The position numbers were made by a program, and so were the translations under genes. From Paenibacillus sp. JCM 10914 (GTDB lineage Bacteria; Bacillota; Bacilli; Paenibacillales; Paenibacillaceae): DNA of 64,000 nucleotides. The first letter of the stretch is position 1; every line of letters begins with the position of its first letter. The stretch lies in contig NZ_BAZR01000021.1 in the NCBI RefSeq assembly GCF_001315105.1, positions 1 through 64,000 of the forward strand, given 5' to 3'. Shown piece after piece: positions 27,302 to 37,487 of this stretch. Below the pieces are notes generated by a model. The model searched no databases. It saw only the letters and a program-made list of their open reading frames with translations, and was not told the DNA's origin.

Positions 27302-28462
27302 ATGTTGAACACGACCAAATTAATGCTGCTTGGATCGGGAGAACTTGGGAAAGAAGTCATCATTGAGGCTCAGCGGTTGGGGGTGGAGACGGTAGCCGTG
27401 GATCGTTACGCGGATGCGCCTGCCATGCACGTGGCGGACCGTCATTACGTGATCGATATGCTGGAGGGAGCGAAACTGCGCGAGATTATTGAACAGGAGC
27501 AGCCGGATCTCATCGTACCGGAAATCGAAGCGCTTGCGACCTCAGAACTGGTGAAGCTGGAAGAAGAGGGGTTTCGCGTGATTCCGACGGCAAGAGCGGC
27601 TAAGCTGACCATGGATCGCGAAGGGATACGGAGACTTGCTTCCGAGACACTTGGACTGCCTACAGCGGGCTATCGGTTTGCGAATACGTACGAGGAATTC
27701 GTGGCTGCGGTGCAGGACATGGGATATCCATGCGTAATCAAGCCTTTGATGAGCTCTTCAGGTAAAGGTCAGAGCGTTTGCCGCTCGGAGAGCGAGATTG
27801 AAACATGCTGGAATATCGCTATGGAAGGTGGGCGCGTTCAAAATGGCCGAGTGATTATTGAGGAGTTCATCACATTTCAGTCCGAGATTACCTTGCTAAC
27901 AGTACGCTCTGTAGACGGCACCAGTTACTGCGCACCCATCGGTCATATTCAGGAGAGTGGGGACTATGTCGAGTCCTGGCAACCGCATCCGATGTCAGAG
28001 CAACAAATCGAAGAGGCAAAGTTCATTGCGAAGACGGTTACCGACGAGCTTGGCGGTTACGGATTGTTCGGCGTTGAGCTATTCCTGACGGAAGATAAAG
28101 TATACTTTAGCGAAGTATCCCCACGGCCGCATGATACTGGATTGGTAACGCTGGTTACACAAAATCTGTCCGAATTCGCTCTCCACGTACGCGCGATTTT
28201 GGGATATCCAATCCCGGAGATTGAGCTTATCGCACCGGGGGCAAGTCGACCTCTGAAAGCGCCGGGAGAACTTGAGAATTACAAGATATCAGGCGCTGCG
28301 CAGGCACTAGCGGTTTCGAACACACAGCTTCGAATCTTCGGTAAGCCTGTAACCAAGATCGGGCGGCGGGTTGCCGTAGCTCTATCCACTGCAGGTGATG
28401 TGGAAGAAGCTCGTTCACGTGCCAAGCAAGCACTCGATATGCTGCAGGTAGAAGAGGTTTGA
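27302..28462 (+). CDS. purT: Formate-dependent phosphoribosylglycinamide formyltransferase PurT
   Basis: The 386-residue ATP-grasp enzyme makes formyl-GAR from GAR, formate and ATP in purine synthesis. It shows the N-terminal dinucleotide-like loop MLLGSGELGKEVIIEAQRLG, the ATP-grasp segments CVIKPLMSSSGKGQS and RVIIEEFITFQSEITLL, and the metal/phosphate site LFGVELFLTEDKVYFSEVSPRPHDTG. ATG 27302 is chosen because GAAGGGG precedes it and the start matches the family; the longer frame covers the riboswitch. Expression is controlled by the ZTP riboswitch and terminator upstream. A MATE exporter gene follows 128 bp later, probably independent. Confidence 0.96.
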   Translation: MLNTTKLMLLGSGELGKEVIIEAQRLGVETVAVDRYADAPAMHVADRHYVIDMLEGAKLREIIEQEQPDLIVPEIEALATSELVKLEEEGFRVIPTARAAKLTMDREGIRRLASETLGLPTAGYRFANTYEEFVAAVQDMGYPCVIKPLMSSSGKGQSVCRSESEIETCWNIAMEGGRVQNGRVIIEEFITFQSEITLLTVRSVDGTSYCAPIGHIQESGDYVESWQPHPMSEQQIEEAKFIAKTVTDELGGYGLFGVELFLTEDKVYFSEVSPRPHDTGLVTLVTQNLSEFALHVRAILGYPIPEIELIAPGASRPLKAPGELENYKISGAAQALAVSNTQLRIFGKPVTKIGRRVAVALSTAGDVEEARSRAKQALDMLQVEEV

Positions 28463-28590
28463 GATGAAAATGGTGTTCCACATTGCTGTCTGAACATTTT
28501 TGAACCATTCTGGGCTCTTTCATGATAAGATACACTGGAATCATACTTATATAGAGATATAAGCGATCATCATGGCATAGGAGAATCTAC

Positions 28591-29949
28591 ATGAAAGACA
28601 TGACACAAGGCAGCCCGATTAAGTTGATCGTGATGTTCACCATCCCGTTATTAATCGGCAACATGTTTCAGCAATTTTACAATATGGCGGATACGTTGAT
28701 CGTAGGGCGTACCATCGGTGTCGACGCCCTTGCAGCAGTAGGCTCGACAGGAAGTATTCTGTTCTTTGTTATCGGGTTTGCGCAAGGCTTGACGGCAGGC
28801 TTATCGATTATAACGGCACAACGCTACGGGGCCAAGGATATAGCCGGCGTACGTAAAAGCGTGGGTACGAGTATATGGATCAGTCTTGTATTCAGCATCT
28901 TCCTGACCATCGTCAGTGTGATATTTACGCGACCGGTGCTGGTTATGATGAATACGCCCGCAGAAATCATCGACGACGCTTATTCTTACCTGATCGTAAT
29001 TAACTGGGGTGTCGGGGCAGCGGTACTGTTTAACCTGCTTGCGAATCTGTTGCGGGCATTGGGAGACAGCAGGACTCCGTTATTCTTTCTGATGCTGGCG
29101 AGCATCCTTAACATTATTCTAGACCTGTTATTTATTCTGGTGTTCAAAATGGGACTGGGTGGCGTTGGGTTGGCAACGGTTGTGTCTCAACTGTTCTCCT
29201 GCCTGCTCTGCATGATCTACATCCATAAGAAGGTACCACTCCTTCAACTAAAGAACGCCGATTGGTCCATCGATTGGAAATTCATCGGCAAGCATATGTG
29301 GGTAGGCTTTCCAATGGGATTCCAGGCATCGATAATCGCTATCGGAGCTATTATTCTGCAGATTACCCTTAATGGACTCGGCGCAACGGCGGTTGCTGCA
29401 TACACCGCAGCACAGAAGATCGATATGCTGGCGACGATGCCGATGAGTTCGTTCGGAATCACGATGGCCACTTTTGCGGCTCAGAACTATGGAGCGAATC
29501 AGATCGAACGCATCCGGCTCGGAGTTAGACAATGCATCTGGCTTTCCGGCTCATTCAGTATCGTGGTGGGACTGTTAGTGATTCTGGCCGGCCCGGCTGC
29601 CGTTACGTTATTCGTTGGTCAAGGTCATGAGGACATTTTGAACTATAGTCGTCTCTATTTTATCTCAAACGGCAGTACGTATTTGCTGTTATCCTTGCTG
29701 TTCATTTACCGTTTCACGCTACAAGGACTTGGACAGAGCTTCATTCCAACCGTTGCGGGGATCATGGAACTCATTATGAGGGTTCTGGCTGCTATCTTCC
29801 TGACGGCACAGATTGGCTTTCTTGGAGCAAGTCTGGCGAACCCCTTGGCCTGGGTCGGTGCGGTCATCCCGCTCGGAATTGCGTATTACATGAGCATGCG
29901 GAAGCTGACGGCCATGCCAAAGCCTGCACCAACAGCGGCCGAAGCGTAG
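28591..29949 (+). CDS. MATE-family efflux transporter
   Basis: At 452 residues with twelve predicted helices in two pseudo-symmetric halves, this fits the MATE family. The start KDMTQGSPIKLIVMFTIPLLIGNMFQQ and the conserved MADTLIVGR near residue 38 are typical of the DinF/NorM-like branch in Firmicutes. These proteins expel cationic drugs or metabolites using sodium or proton gradients. The ATG follows TAGGAGAA. A long stem-loop terminator follows. No adjacent regulator is evident. Confidence 0.92.
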   Translation: MKDMTQGSPIKLIVMFTIPLLIGNMFQQFYNMADTLIVGRTIGVDALAAVGSTGSILFFVIGFAQGLTAGLSIITAQRYGAKDIAGVRKSVGTSIWISLVFSIFLTIVSVIFTRPVLVMMNTPAEIIDDAYSYLIVINWGVGAAVLFNLLANLLRALGDSRTPLFFLMLASILNIILDLLFILVFKMGLGGVGLATVVSQLFSCLLCMIYIHKKVPLLQLKNADWSIDWKFIGKHMWVGFPMGFQASIIAIGAIILQITLNGLGATAVAAYTAAQKIDMLATMPMSSFGITMATFAAQNYGANQIERIRLGVRQCIWLSGSFSIVVGLLVILAGPAAVTLFVGQGHEDILNYSRLYFISNGSTYLLLSLLFIYRFTLQGLGQSFIPTVAGIMELIMRVLAAIFLTAQIGFLGASLANPLAWVGAVIPLGIAYYMSMRKLTAMPKPAPTAAEA

Positions 29950-29987
29950 CATTAGCGAGCATAACATAAAATCATAAACATGAATCG

Positions 29988-30059
29988 AAGAACGAATCCG
30001 TATCTTGTCATAACAGAAACTTATCTGTATGACCAAGGGACGTGATCCGTTCTTTTTTT
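29988..30059 (+). terminator. Long-stem terminator of the MATE gene
   Basis: AAGAACG...ATC pairs with GAT...CGTTCTT, with an inner CTTGTCAT / ATGACCAAG arm, ending in seven T residues. Confidence 0.8.
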
Positions 30060-30166
30060 ATGCAGTAAAAAACGTAAAAGTAAGACATTCCTTATTCGAA
30101 TGAAACAGAGTAAGATCAGATTAAATCCAGTTCGCCCATAATAAGGGAATTGCAGGAGGGGTTACA

Positions 30167-31800
30167 TTGTATAAAGTGCTGTTGGTTGATGACGAAGCCG
30201 ATGTTCGAGAAGGCCTCGTGCAGGAGATTGATTGGGAATCGTGTGGATTTGCAGTGATAGGTACAGCAGAGAATGGAAGGGAAGCTTCCGACCTTGCCGA
30301 ACGATTGGAACCGGATGTGGTTATTACGGATATCAGTATGCCATTTCTTGATGGGCTTCAACTGGCTGCCTGGATCAGAGAGCATCAGCCACTTTGCAAG
30401 ATTGTCATTTTGACCGGATATGATGAATTTGATTATGCCCGACAGGCGATAACGCTTAGTGTGGATGAATATCTGCTCAAGCCGTTCTCGGCAGACAGCT
30501 TCACAGATCTTCTGCGAAGAATCAAAGACCGAATGGATACGGAACTTGTGGAACGAGAGGATATTCGTCATTTGAAGGAGCATTATCGTACAAGTCTGCC
30601 CTTGTTGCGCGAATCATTTCTAGCTTCGCTGCTAACCAGAAAACTTCCCCGCACCATCATCGAAGAGAAGATGCGGAAGTACGGACTAACGCTAGGAGGG
30701 GGTTGCTATTTGACGGCGGTGATAGCCGTTTATCCTTCAGCTCTCCTCGATGAAGAGGCTTCCGGAAGCTCGCTTCGCGATTCAGGGGATCTAGATTTGA
30801 TGCTGCATGCCATTTTGAATATTGCGAAGGATTCGCTTGGTTCCTTATCGCTTGGAAGCGCATTCATATACCAGGATAACATCGTGCTCTTGTTTATGAA
30901 TCAGGATGGTGCTGCTGCCGCATGGCTAGAACACGTTCAGGTTACATTGAACCGATTATTAAAAAACATTCACCATTACTTGAAATTGTTCGTCACCATA
31001 GGGGTTGGCTCCAGAGTCAGGGACTTGTCCGAATTGAAATTATCGTACCAGGATGCATTGCTGGCACTGGATTATCGTCTGGTGCTTGGAGCTGAGAAGG
31101 TGATTTATATTGATGATGTTGAACAGCCCAGGCAGGAGGGCATCCGGTTGGATGAACTTAAGGAACAGACGCTGATTCGCAGCCTGAAGCTCGGAACAGA
31201 GGAGGAATTAACGAATTCGATATCACGCATTTTTGATGAACTGATTGGTATTTCATGCACAATACATGAGGTTCAGATCTATTTGCTTGAAGTCGTCACA
31301 ACTGTGCTGAGAACAGCAAAAGAATCGGGAATTGAATTGGAGGATTTATTCGGTCCAGGATTTCAATTGCATGCGGAGATTTTTAAATTCTCGGGGATTC
31401 CAGAGGCGAAGGCAGGGCTGCTTGATATCGGGTTAATGATCCGTAGACAGATCGTGAGTACGCGTCAGCACACATACAAGGATATCGTGCAAAGGCCATT
31501 TCCTATACGAGGGAGAACTATGGTCAACCAGAGCTAACGCTTCAGAAGCTGTGTGCACATTTACATATTAGCGCGGGCTACTTCAGCGGTGTATTCAAAC
31601 GAGAGACTAAGATGACCTACGGGCAATATGTGATGCAGATACGGATGGAGATGGCCAAAGAGCTGCTTCGTTCATCTGATCTGAAGGCCTTCGAAATCGC
31701 TGAACGCGTCGGTTATGCCGATCCTAATTACTTCAGCTTCTGCTTTAAGAAACAAGCCGGGATATCCCCGAAGGAATATCGGGCACAGATGAGGGGGTAA
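30167..31800 (+). CDS. YesN-type response regulator, REC plus AraC HTH (one frameshift)
   Basis: The receiver domain (residues 1-120) has the acidic pair DDE at 8-10, phospho-acceptor Asp55 in VVITDISMP and Lys in YLLKPF. A long linker with a degenerate cyclase-like fold follows, then an AraC double HTH: LCAHLHISAGYFSGVFKRE and IAERVGYADPNYFSFCFKK. The frame breaks near 31492 (GTGCAAAGGCC lacks one base for the expected VQKAISYTRENYG). Corrected length is 544 residues. The TTG start follows AGGAGGGG. With the next two genes it forms a sensory operon directly upstream of mglBAC and probably activates it through the repeats at 34651-34684. Confidence 0.9.
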
Positions 31801-31806
31801 GCGAGG

Positions 31807-33630
31807 ATGAAGACCACCTATACGAGGTTCCTAAGTGTCCCCAAAATGTCCCAACGTTTCGTAAGAAGATTTCGTGCATACAGCATTCAATCGATCATTA
31901 TGTGGTCCTTCTCGGCGTTTATCTTGTTGATTGTTGTGGTTGTAGCCGTGCTTCTCTTCAACAAGTTCTCTCGCTCAGCGGAGCAGAGCGTATATCTGAA
32001 TGCGCAACAGATCGTGGATCAGGTTAGTTATAACCTGGAGGATTATGTGGATGGTATGGCACAGCTTTATCGGGCGATTGAAGAAAATATGCTGGCAGAC
32101 GGGCAGTGGGATGACGAAGAAGTTACCAAACAGCTGGATACGATTATGAGAAGTCGGGACGACATTGTATCGATTGCTCTCTTCAATGAAGAAGGAGATA
32201 TGCTGCGAAATCACCCTGAGCTCCCCTTGAAAGCAAGTGCCAGAATTACCGAACAGAGCTGGTTTCATTCTGCGATGAGGGTGTCAAACCATCTTAGTTT
32301 TTCTTTGCCCCATGTTCAGAACCTGTACGATAACACCTTTAAATGGGTCGTGACGATGAGCAAAGGCATTACGGTAATTCATAACGGTGAGCCGATGTAC
32401 GTCATCTTGTTGGTTGATATCAATTTCAAGAAGATCGATGAGTTGAGCAGCCGCATCAGCCTTGGTAAAAAGGGCTATGCCTATATTATCGACGAAGGCG
32501 CAGGTAATATCGTATACCATCCACAGCAGCAGTTGCTGTACATGGGACTCCGCAATGAGAGTGTCGAGAAAGCCTTAACTTCCTCCAACAGCTACATCGA
32601 CGAGTCGGCGGGAGTCAAGCGATTGAATACGGTCAAATCCGTTGTGAATATCGGTTGGAAGATTGTTGGTGTATCCTACCTGGATGAGATGATGACAACG
32701 CGGGAAGAAGTCAACCGCTATTTGATTCAGGTGGTTGTCATCGTACTTGTGCTTGCGATTGTGATTTCGATGATCCTGTCCACCATGTTGACCCGGCCTA
32801 TACGTCGTATGGGGAGGACAATGAAAGCGGTGGAACGGGGGGATTTCAACGTCGAACTTCCGCTTGAAGGACCGCTTGAAGTGATTCAACTGTCGAGTCG
32901 CTTTAATCTGATGGTTCATAAGATTCGCCAGCTTATGCTGCAAATTGTGAAGGAGCAGGAGTCCAAACGAAAGTACGAATTCGAAGCGCTCCAAGCACAG
33001 ATTAACCCGCATTTTCTCTATAATACGCTTAATTCCGTGGTGCGAATGGTAGGTCAGAGCAAGAAGGAGGATGTCATCACGATGATCACGTCCCTTTCCA
33101 AGTTGTTCCGCTTGAGTCTAAGTAAAGGGAAAACGACGATCAGCGTAGAGGAAGAACTGGAACACGCACGGCATTATTTAACGATCCAGCAGATGCGCTT
33201 CAAACAGAGGTTTGATTTTCAGATTGATGCGGATGACGCTTCCCGGGCATGTTACACCCTTAAGCTCGTCTTGCAGCCGCTAATCGAGAATGCCATCGTG
33301 CATGGTATTGAGTATCTGGTAGATCAGGGACATATCACGATCAGAGCAGCAGTTATGGATGATGTATTGGAATTGACGGTTACGGATAATGGGGTTGGCA
33401 TGACAGCGGAGCAGGTCGAGTCCATCCTGGATCAAGAGCCTAAGCGTCCACCGGAGAGGTTCATCAATACGGCGGGTTCCGGTGTAGCTGTTCGAAATGT
33501 ACATGATCGAATCCAGATCTATTACGGGATGTCCTACGGGTTGGAATTTGAAAGCGAGCTCGAAGAGGGGACCACCGTTCGAGTCCGCATACCTGTCATT
33601 CACGATCACGAGAAGGGAGGAGACGAATGA
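31807..33630 (+). CDS. YesM-type sensor histidine kinase
   Basis: 607 residues long. A membrane helix lies at residues 33-52, an extracellular Cache-like domain at about 55-300, a second helix near 303-325 (VVVIVLVLAIVISMILSTM), then HAMP, the His_kinase motif INPHFLYNTLNSVVRM near 400 and an HATPase domain with TVTDNGVGM. It partners the upstream YesN regulator and overlaps the next gene, a binding-protein-like lipoprotein, by 4 bp. That tight coupling suggests the lipoprotein hands its ligand signal to the extracellular domain of this kinase. Confidence 0.93.
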   Translation: MKTTYTRFLSVPKMSQRFVRRFRAYSIQSIIMWSFSAFILLIVVVVAVLLFNKFSRSAEQSVYLNAQQIVDQVSYNLEDYVDGMAQLYRAIEENMLADGQWDDEEVTKQLDTIMRSRDDIVSIALFNEEGDMLRNHPELPLKASARITEQSWFHSAMRVSNHLSFSLPHVQNLYDNTFKWVVTMSKGITVIHNGEPMYVILLVDINFKKIDELSSRISLGKKGYAYIIDEGAGNIVYHPQQQLLYMGLRNESVEKALTSSNSYIDESAGVKRLNTVKSVVNIGWKIVGVSYLDEMMTTREEVNRYLIQVVVIVLVLAIVISMILSTMLTRPIRRMGRTMKAVERGDFNVELPLEGPLEVIQLSSRFNLMVHKIRQLMLQIVKEQESKRKYEFEALQAQINPHFLYNTLNSVVRMVGQSKKEDVITMITSLSKLFRLSLSKGKTTISVEEELEHARHYLTIQQMRFKQRFDFQIDADDASRACYTLKLVLQPLIENAIVHGIEYLVDQGHITIRAAVMDDVLELTVTDNGVGMTAEQVESILDQEPKRPPERFINTAGSGVAVRNVHDRIQIYYGMSYGLEFESELEEGTTVRVRIPVIHDHEKGGDE

Positions 33631-34646
33631 TGATGCGATGCACAGAACGAATCATTCACAGCCATCTCAAGTCAATCGGTACAGCCGGATATGCAGTACT
33701 TCTAGGCATCGCTATGTTAGCGATTCTTCTCTCTGCTTGTCGTGCGGATTCTGCCGAAGATGTGACGCGTACATTGCCGCATATGACACTGGTTGCGCCT
33801 GTGCACGCCGAAGAACAAGGTGATGCGATTCGATTAGGCGCTGAAGCCGCTGCGAAAGAATACGGTTATCAACTGGATTATATCTCTTTAGAATCGAGCG
33901 ACGATGCGGCTGAACAGTTGGCGGCGGCTATGGTTGCACTGGACAAGGGCACAGCAGCCATTCTGATCGATCCAGCCTCAGAGGAAGTATTGCAAGAGCT
34001 TAGTCAGCATGCTCAGCAATTGGATACGCCGGTCATCGTATTGAATGATGAGCGGATGCTCCCGGGTGTTATGGCTGCCATAGCCATCAATAACAATGAT
34101 GCCGGGCGTAAAGCTGGCCAACAGCTGGCTGAGCTGCTTGATCAAGACGGTGTTGTTGCTATACTGCGTTCCGATCGAGCGGATCCGGATTTAATCGCTC
34201 GGGAACAAGGCGCTAAGAGTGTACTAGGCGAGATGAGCGGTATTACGTTGGTGGATGGAGCAGCTTGCGGTAAACGGGAGGACGCGTGTTGGCAAGCTGC
34301 GAAGCAACTGCTCGACCAGGGCGGGATCGATGGTCTGTTGGCGCTGGATATCCAGGCATCATTAGGAGCGGCTCAAGAGGTTGTGAGACGCAAAGAACAA
34401 GGGGAGACCAAGATCGTGACCTTTGGCAGCGATCTGAAGCAGTTGCAGATGCTTCAAGACGGCATCATCCATACTTTGGTCGTTCAGAACGGGTTCAGCA
34501 CGGGCTATCTCGGAATAGAGCAGGCGGTGAAGGTGCTTGATGGATGGAGGTACGATAAGCCCGTCGTATTGGAGACTAAGGTTATCGATGCGGATAACAT
34601 GTTCTGGATGGACAATCAGAAGGTGCTCTTCCCGTTTGTGAAATGA
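33627..34646 (+). CDS. Periplasmic-binding-protein-like lipoprotein, probable sugar sensor for the kinase
   Basis: A lipoprotein signal (VLLGIAMLAILLSAC, Cys at about residue 38) precedes a Peripla_BP_4-type fold of about 300 residues (MTLVAPVHAEEQGDAIRLGAE at the start; KIVTFGSDLKQLQMLQDGII near the end). It is related to MglB/RbsB-type binding proteins, but it lies inside the two-component operon rather than with the transporter genes. By analogy with the XylFII-LytS-YesN arrangement of clostridia I infer that it is a dedicated extracytoplasmic sugar sensor. The start overlaps the kinase stop (ATGATG). The product may bind the same sugar as MglB encoded next. Confidence 0.82.
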   Translation: MMMRCTERIIHSHLKSIGTAGYAVLLGIAMLAILLSACRADSAEDVTRTLPHMTLVAPVHAEEQGDAIRLGAEAAAKEYGYQLDYISLESSDDAAEQLAAAMVALDKGTAAILIDPASEEVLQELSQHAQQLDTPVIVLNDERMLPGVMAAIAINNNDAGRKAGQQLAELLDQDGVVAILRSDRADPDLIAREQGAKSVLGEMSGITLVDGAACGKREDACWQAAKQLLDQGGIDGLLALDIQASLGAAQEVVRRKEQGETKIVTFGSDLKQLQMLQDGIIHTLVVQNGFSTGYLGIEQAVKVLDGWRYDKPVVLETKVIDADNMFWMDNQKVLFPFVK

Positions 34647-34650
34647 AAAT

Positions 34651-34684
34651 GATGAGGATTTTGCTATAAAGGATGAGAATTTTG
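34651..34684 (+). promoter_or_regulatory. Direct repeat upstream of mglB, 21-bp period (YesN operator candidate)
   Basis: GATGAGGATTTTG (34651-34663) recurs as GATGAGAATTTTG (34672-34684), 12 of 13 identical, two helical turns apart. A CATAAT hexamer at 34710 could be the -10, which would put a poor -35 (TCGAAA, 34687-34692) directly beside the second copy. This is the layout of an AraC-type activator site. Confidence 0.5.
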
Positions 34685-34793
34685 AATTCGAAACGTTCCA
34701 TCATTACGTCATAATGGCGGTAGACAGTGAATGACGGAGAGTGATGTACCGTTCATATCATTGATTATCGAGGAATCAGGGAGGTCAACCCAA

Positions 34794-35847
34794 GTGAAAA
34801 AGAAATGGTTGTTTGTTCTTATGACAGGCATCCTGCTGACTACGGCGGCTTGTAATAACGGTGGCAGCAGTGCAACTGGAAGCGGGGATAAGGGAAACGG
34901 AGCGGCGAATGGGGATACGCCTCAAATTGGAGTAGCTATCTATAAATTTGACGATACGTTCATGACGGGTGTACGAAACGCAATGACCGATGCATCGAAC
35001 GGCGTAGCCCAAGCTTGATATTGTGGATAGTCAGAATGCGCAGCCGACCCAGAATGAGAAGATCGATCTGTTCATCTCGAAGAAGTACAACTCCATGATC
35101 ATCAACCCGGTGGATCGAACAGCTGCCGGAGTACTCATTGACAAAGCGAAAGCAGCGAACACGCCGGTTGTCTTCTTGAATCGGGAGCCGATAGCGGAGG
35201 ATATGAACAAGTGGGATAAAGTCTATTATGTCGGGGCAAAGGCAGAGGAATCCGGCACGATTTCCGGTCAGCTTATTGTTGACTATTGGAAAGCAAATCC
35301 TTCTGCAGACAAGAATGGAGATGGCAAGCTGCAATATGTGCTTCTGCAAGGTGAACCGGGACATCAGGATGCGGAACTGCGCACGAAATTCTCGGTGCAG
35401 GCGATTCAAGACGCCGGCATTGAAGTCGAAGCGCTTGCGGTAGATACAGCGATGTGGGATCGAGTGAAGGGCCAAGAGAAGATGCAGGCATTCCTTGCAT
35501 CCCATGGCGACAAGATTGAAGCTGTGCTGGCTAATAATGATGACATGGCTCTTGGCGCGATTGAAGCTTTGAAGGCAGCCGGTTATTTCACAGGCGATAA
35601 ATTCATACCAGTGGTTGGGGTGGACGCCACAGCGCCAGCAATTCAAGCCCTGGAGGATGGCACGCTGCTTGGAACGGTTCTGAACGATGCCAAGAGTCAA
35701 GGGAAGGCTTCTGTAGCTATTGCCGCGGCACTATCCAAGGGAGAAACGCCGAATAAAGATAACACCGGGTTTGATATTACGGACGGAAAATATGTCTGGA
35801 TCGCGTACAAAAAAATAACGAAGGACAATATCGCCGACGCAAAATAA
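34794..35847 (+). CDS. mglB: Galactose/glucose-type ABC transporter binding lipoprotein MglB (one frameshift)
   Basis: The lipoprotein signal WLFVLMTGILLTTAAC precedes a Peripla_BP_4 domain closely patterned on MglB: IGVAIYKFDDTFMTGVRNAM, IVDSQNAQPTQNEKIDLFI, AVLANNDDMALGAIEALK and VVGVDATAPAIQAL. It binds a hexose, probably galactose or glucose, and delivers it to MglAC. The frame is shifted near 35008: GTAGCCCAAGCTT has one C too many, or lacks two bases, for the expected VAKLDIVDSQN. Corrected length is about 350 residues. The GTG start follows GGGAGG. A stem-loop separates it from mglA, which would favour higher expression of the binding protein. Confidence 0.88.
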
Positions 35848-35862
35848 TAACGGAGTCTAATG

Positions 35863-35895
35863 AAGGGGCAGCGGCCGTTTGTACCGTTGCCCCTT
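35863..35895 (+). terminator. Stem-loop between mglB and mglA (partial terminator/stabiliser)
   Basis: AAGGGGCAGCGG pairs with CCGTTGCCCCTT around a 9-nt loop. Only TGTATAT follows, so it probably attenuates rather than stops transcription. Confidence 0.7.
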
Positions 35896-35948
35896 TGTAT
35901 ATCGCATAAATCTAAATTTCGAATCCGGCAGCGAAGGGGGCATCAAAG

Positions 35949-37487
35949 ATGGAGGAGCCTTACGTGCTGGAGATGCGCAATATATCCAAAGCATTTCCAG
36001 GCGTTCAAGCGTTAAACGACGTTACATTCAGACTACGACCAGGCACCGTTCATGCGTTGATGGGTGAGAATGGAGCCGGCAAATCAACATTGATGAAGTG
36101 TCTATTCGGAATCTATAAGCCAGATGAAGGCGAGATTGTGCTGAACGGCCAATCGGTTGTGATTCAGAACTCCAGAGATGCGTTGAATCACGGCATCTCG
36201 ATGATTCATCAGGAGCTTTACCCGATTCCTTTCCGCAATGTGATGGAGAATATATGGCTCGGTCGCTTTCCCATGTTCGGGTTCTGGCCGCTCAAATTCG
36301 TGAGTGAAAGGCAGATGGAGGAAGATACCCTGCGTTTGTTCCGAGAATTAGACATCGATATCGATCCAAGGGCGACAGCAGGCTCGCTATCCGTCTCCAA
36401 GATTCAATCGCTTGAGATTGTGAAAGCCGTATCGTATCACGCCAAGGTAATTGTCATGGACGAACCGACGTCATCCTTGACCGGTCATGAAGTCGAGCAC
36501 TTGTTCAGCATTGTTAATAGATTAAGGTCACAGGGTGTTTCGATTATCTATATCTCGCACAAGATGGAAGAGATCTTGAGAATATCGGACGATGTGACGA
36601 TCATGCGGGACGGAAAGTATGTCGGGACGTGGTCGGCCGATGAATTAACGACCGATCTGATCATCACGCGCATGGTAGGAAGAGATCTGACGAATCGTTA
36701 TCCGGAACGGACACATGTTCCAGGCGAGCCGCGAATGCAGGTCAATCAGTTAAGTTCTGTGGATCCCCATTCGTTTCAGGAAATTACTTTTGAATTGCGC
36801 AGAGGCGAGATTCTGGGGATCGGCGGATTGGTTGGCGCCCAGCGGACCGAACTGATCGAGGCGATGTTCGGGCTGAGAGCTATCTTTTCGGGTTCAATCC
36901 GGATAGACGGCAAGGAAGTCAAGATCAAATCTCCCTCCGATGCCAAGCGCAATCATATGGCTTTATTAACGGAAGAACGAAGGGCTACCGGGATATTCCC
37001 GGTGCTCTCCGTCTATGACAATACGGTCATTGCGAATCTGAAACGGTATGAGAACTGGGCTTTCCTGCTAAATGAACGCAATGGTATGGCAGATGCTAAG
37101 ACAAACGTGGAGAAGCTCCGCACGAAAACGCCATCCGTTGCAACCCAGATCAGAAATTTATCAGGGGGCAACCAGCAAAAGGTGCTGCTCGCGAGATGGC
37201 TGCTGACTGAACCCGAGATTCTGCTTCTGGATGAACCGACTCGCGGGATCGACGTGGGTGCCAAGTATGAAATCTATTCCATTATTACGCAGTTAGCTTT
37301 ACAGGGAAAGAGCATCATCATGATTTCCTCCGAGATGCCCGAGCTTATAGGAATGTCCGATCGGATCATGGTCATGAGCGAAGGACGTCTAACCGGAATT
37401 CTGCAAGGACACGAAGCAAGTGAAGAGGAGATCATGAGGCTTGCCGCACAGCAGCGGGTAGCTGACACAGGAGGGGAAATGAGATGA
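35949..37487 (+). CDS. mglA: Sugar ABC transporter ATP-binding protein MglA
   Basis: 512 residues with two tandem ABC ATPase domains, as in the MglA/RbsA/XylG class. The first has Walker A GENGAGKST near residue 39, signature LSVSKIQ and Walker B VIVMDEPTSSLT. The second has a degenerate Walker A (GGLVGAQRTELIE), a good signature LSGGNQQK and Walker B ILLLDEPTRGIDVG. It energises monosaccharide import with MglB and MglC. The stop overlaps the mglC start (ATGA). The strong match to MglA over RbsA rests on the order mglB-mglA-mglC and the type of binding protein. Confidence 0.9.
   Translation: MEEPYVLEMRNISKAFPGVQALNDVTFRLRPGTVHALMGENGAGKSTLMKCLFGIYKPDEGEIVLNGQSVVIQNSRDALNHGISMIHQELYPIPFRNVMENIWLGRFPMFGFWPLKFVSERQMEEDTLRLFRELDIDIDPRATAGSLSVSKIQSLEIVKAVSYHAKVIVMDEPTSSLTGHEVEHLFSIVNRLRSQGVSIIYISHKMEEILRISDDVTIMRDGKYVGTWSADELTTDLIITRMVGRDLTNRYPERTHVPGEPRMQVNQLSSVDPHSFQEITFELRRGEILGIGGLVGAQRTELIEAMFGLRAIFSGSIRIDGKEVKIKSPSDAKRNHMALLTEERRATGIFPVLSVYDNTVIANLKRYENWAFLLNERNGMADAKTNVEKLRTKTPSVATQIRNLSGGNQQKVLLARWLLTEPEILLLDEPTRGIDVGAKYEIYSIITQLALQGKSIIMISSEMPELIGMSDRIMVMSEGRLTGILQGHEASEEEIMRLAAQQRVADTGGEMR

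Noticed and set aside
34960..35700. 246-codon minus-strand frame opposite mglB
   Set aside because: Antisense shadow of the binding-protein gene with no recognisable protein pattern.
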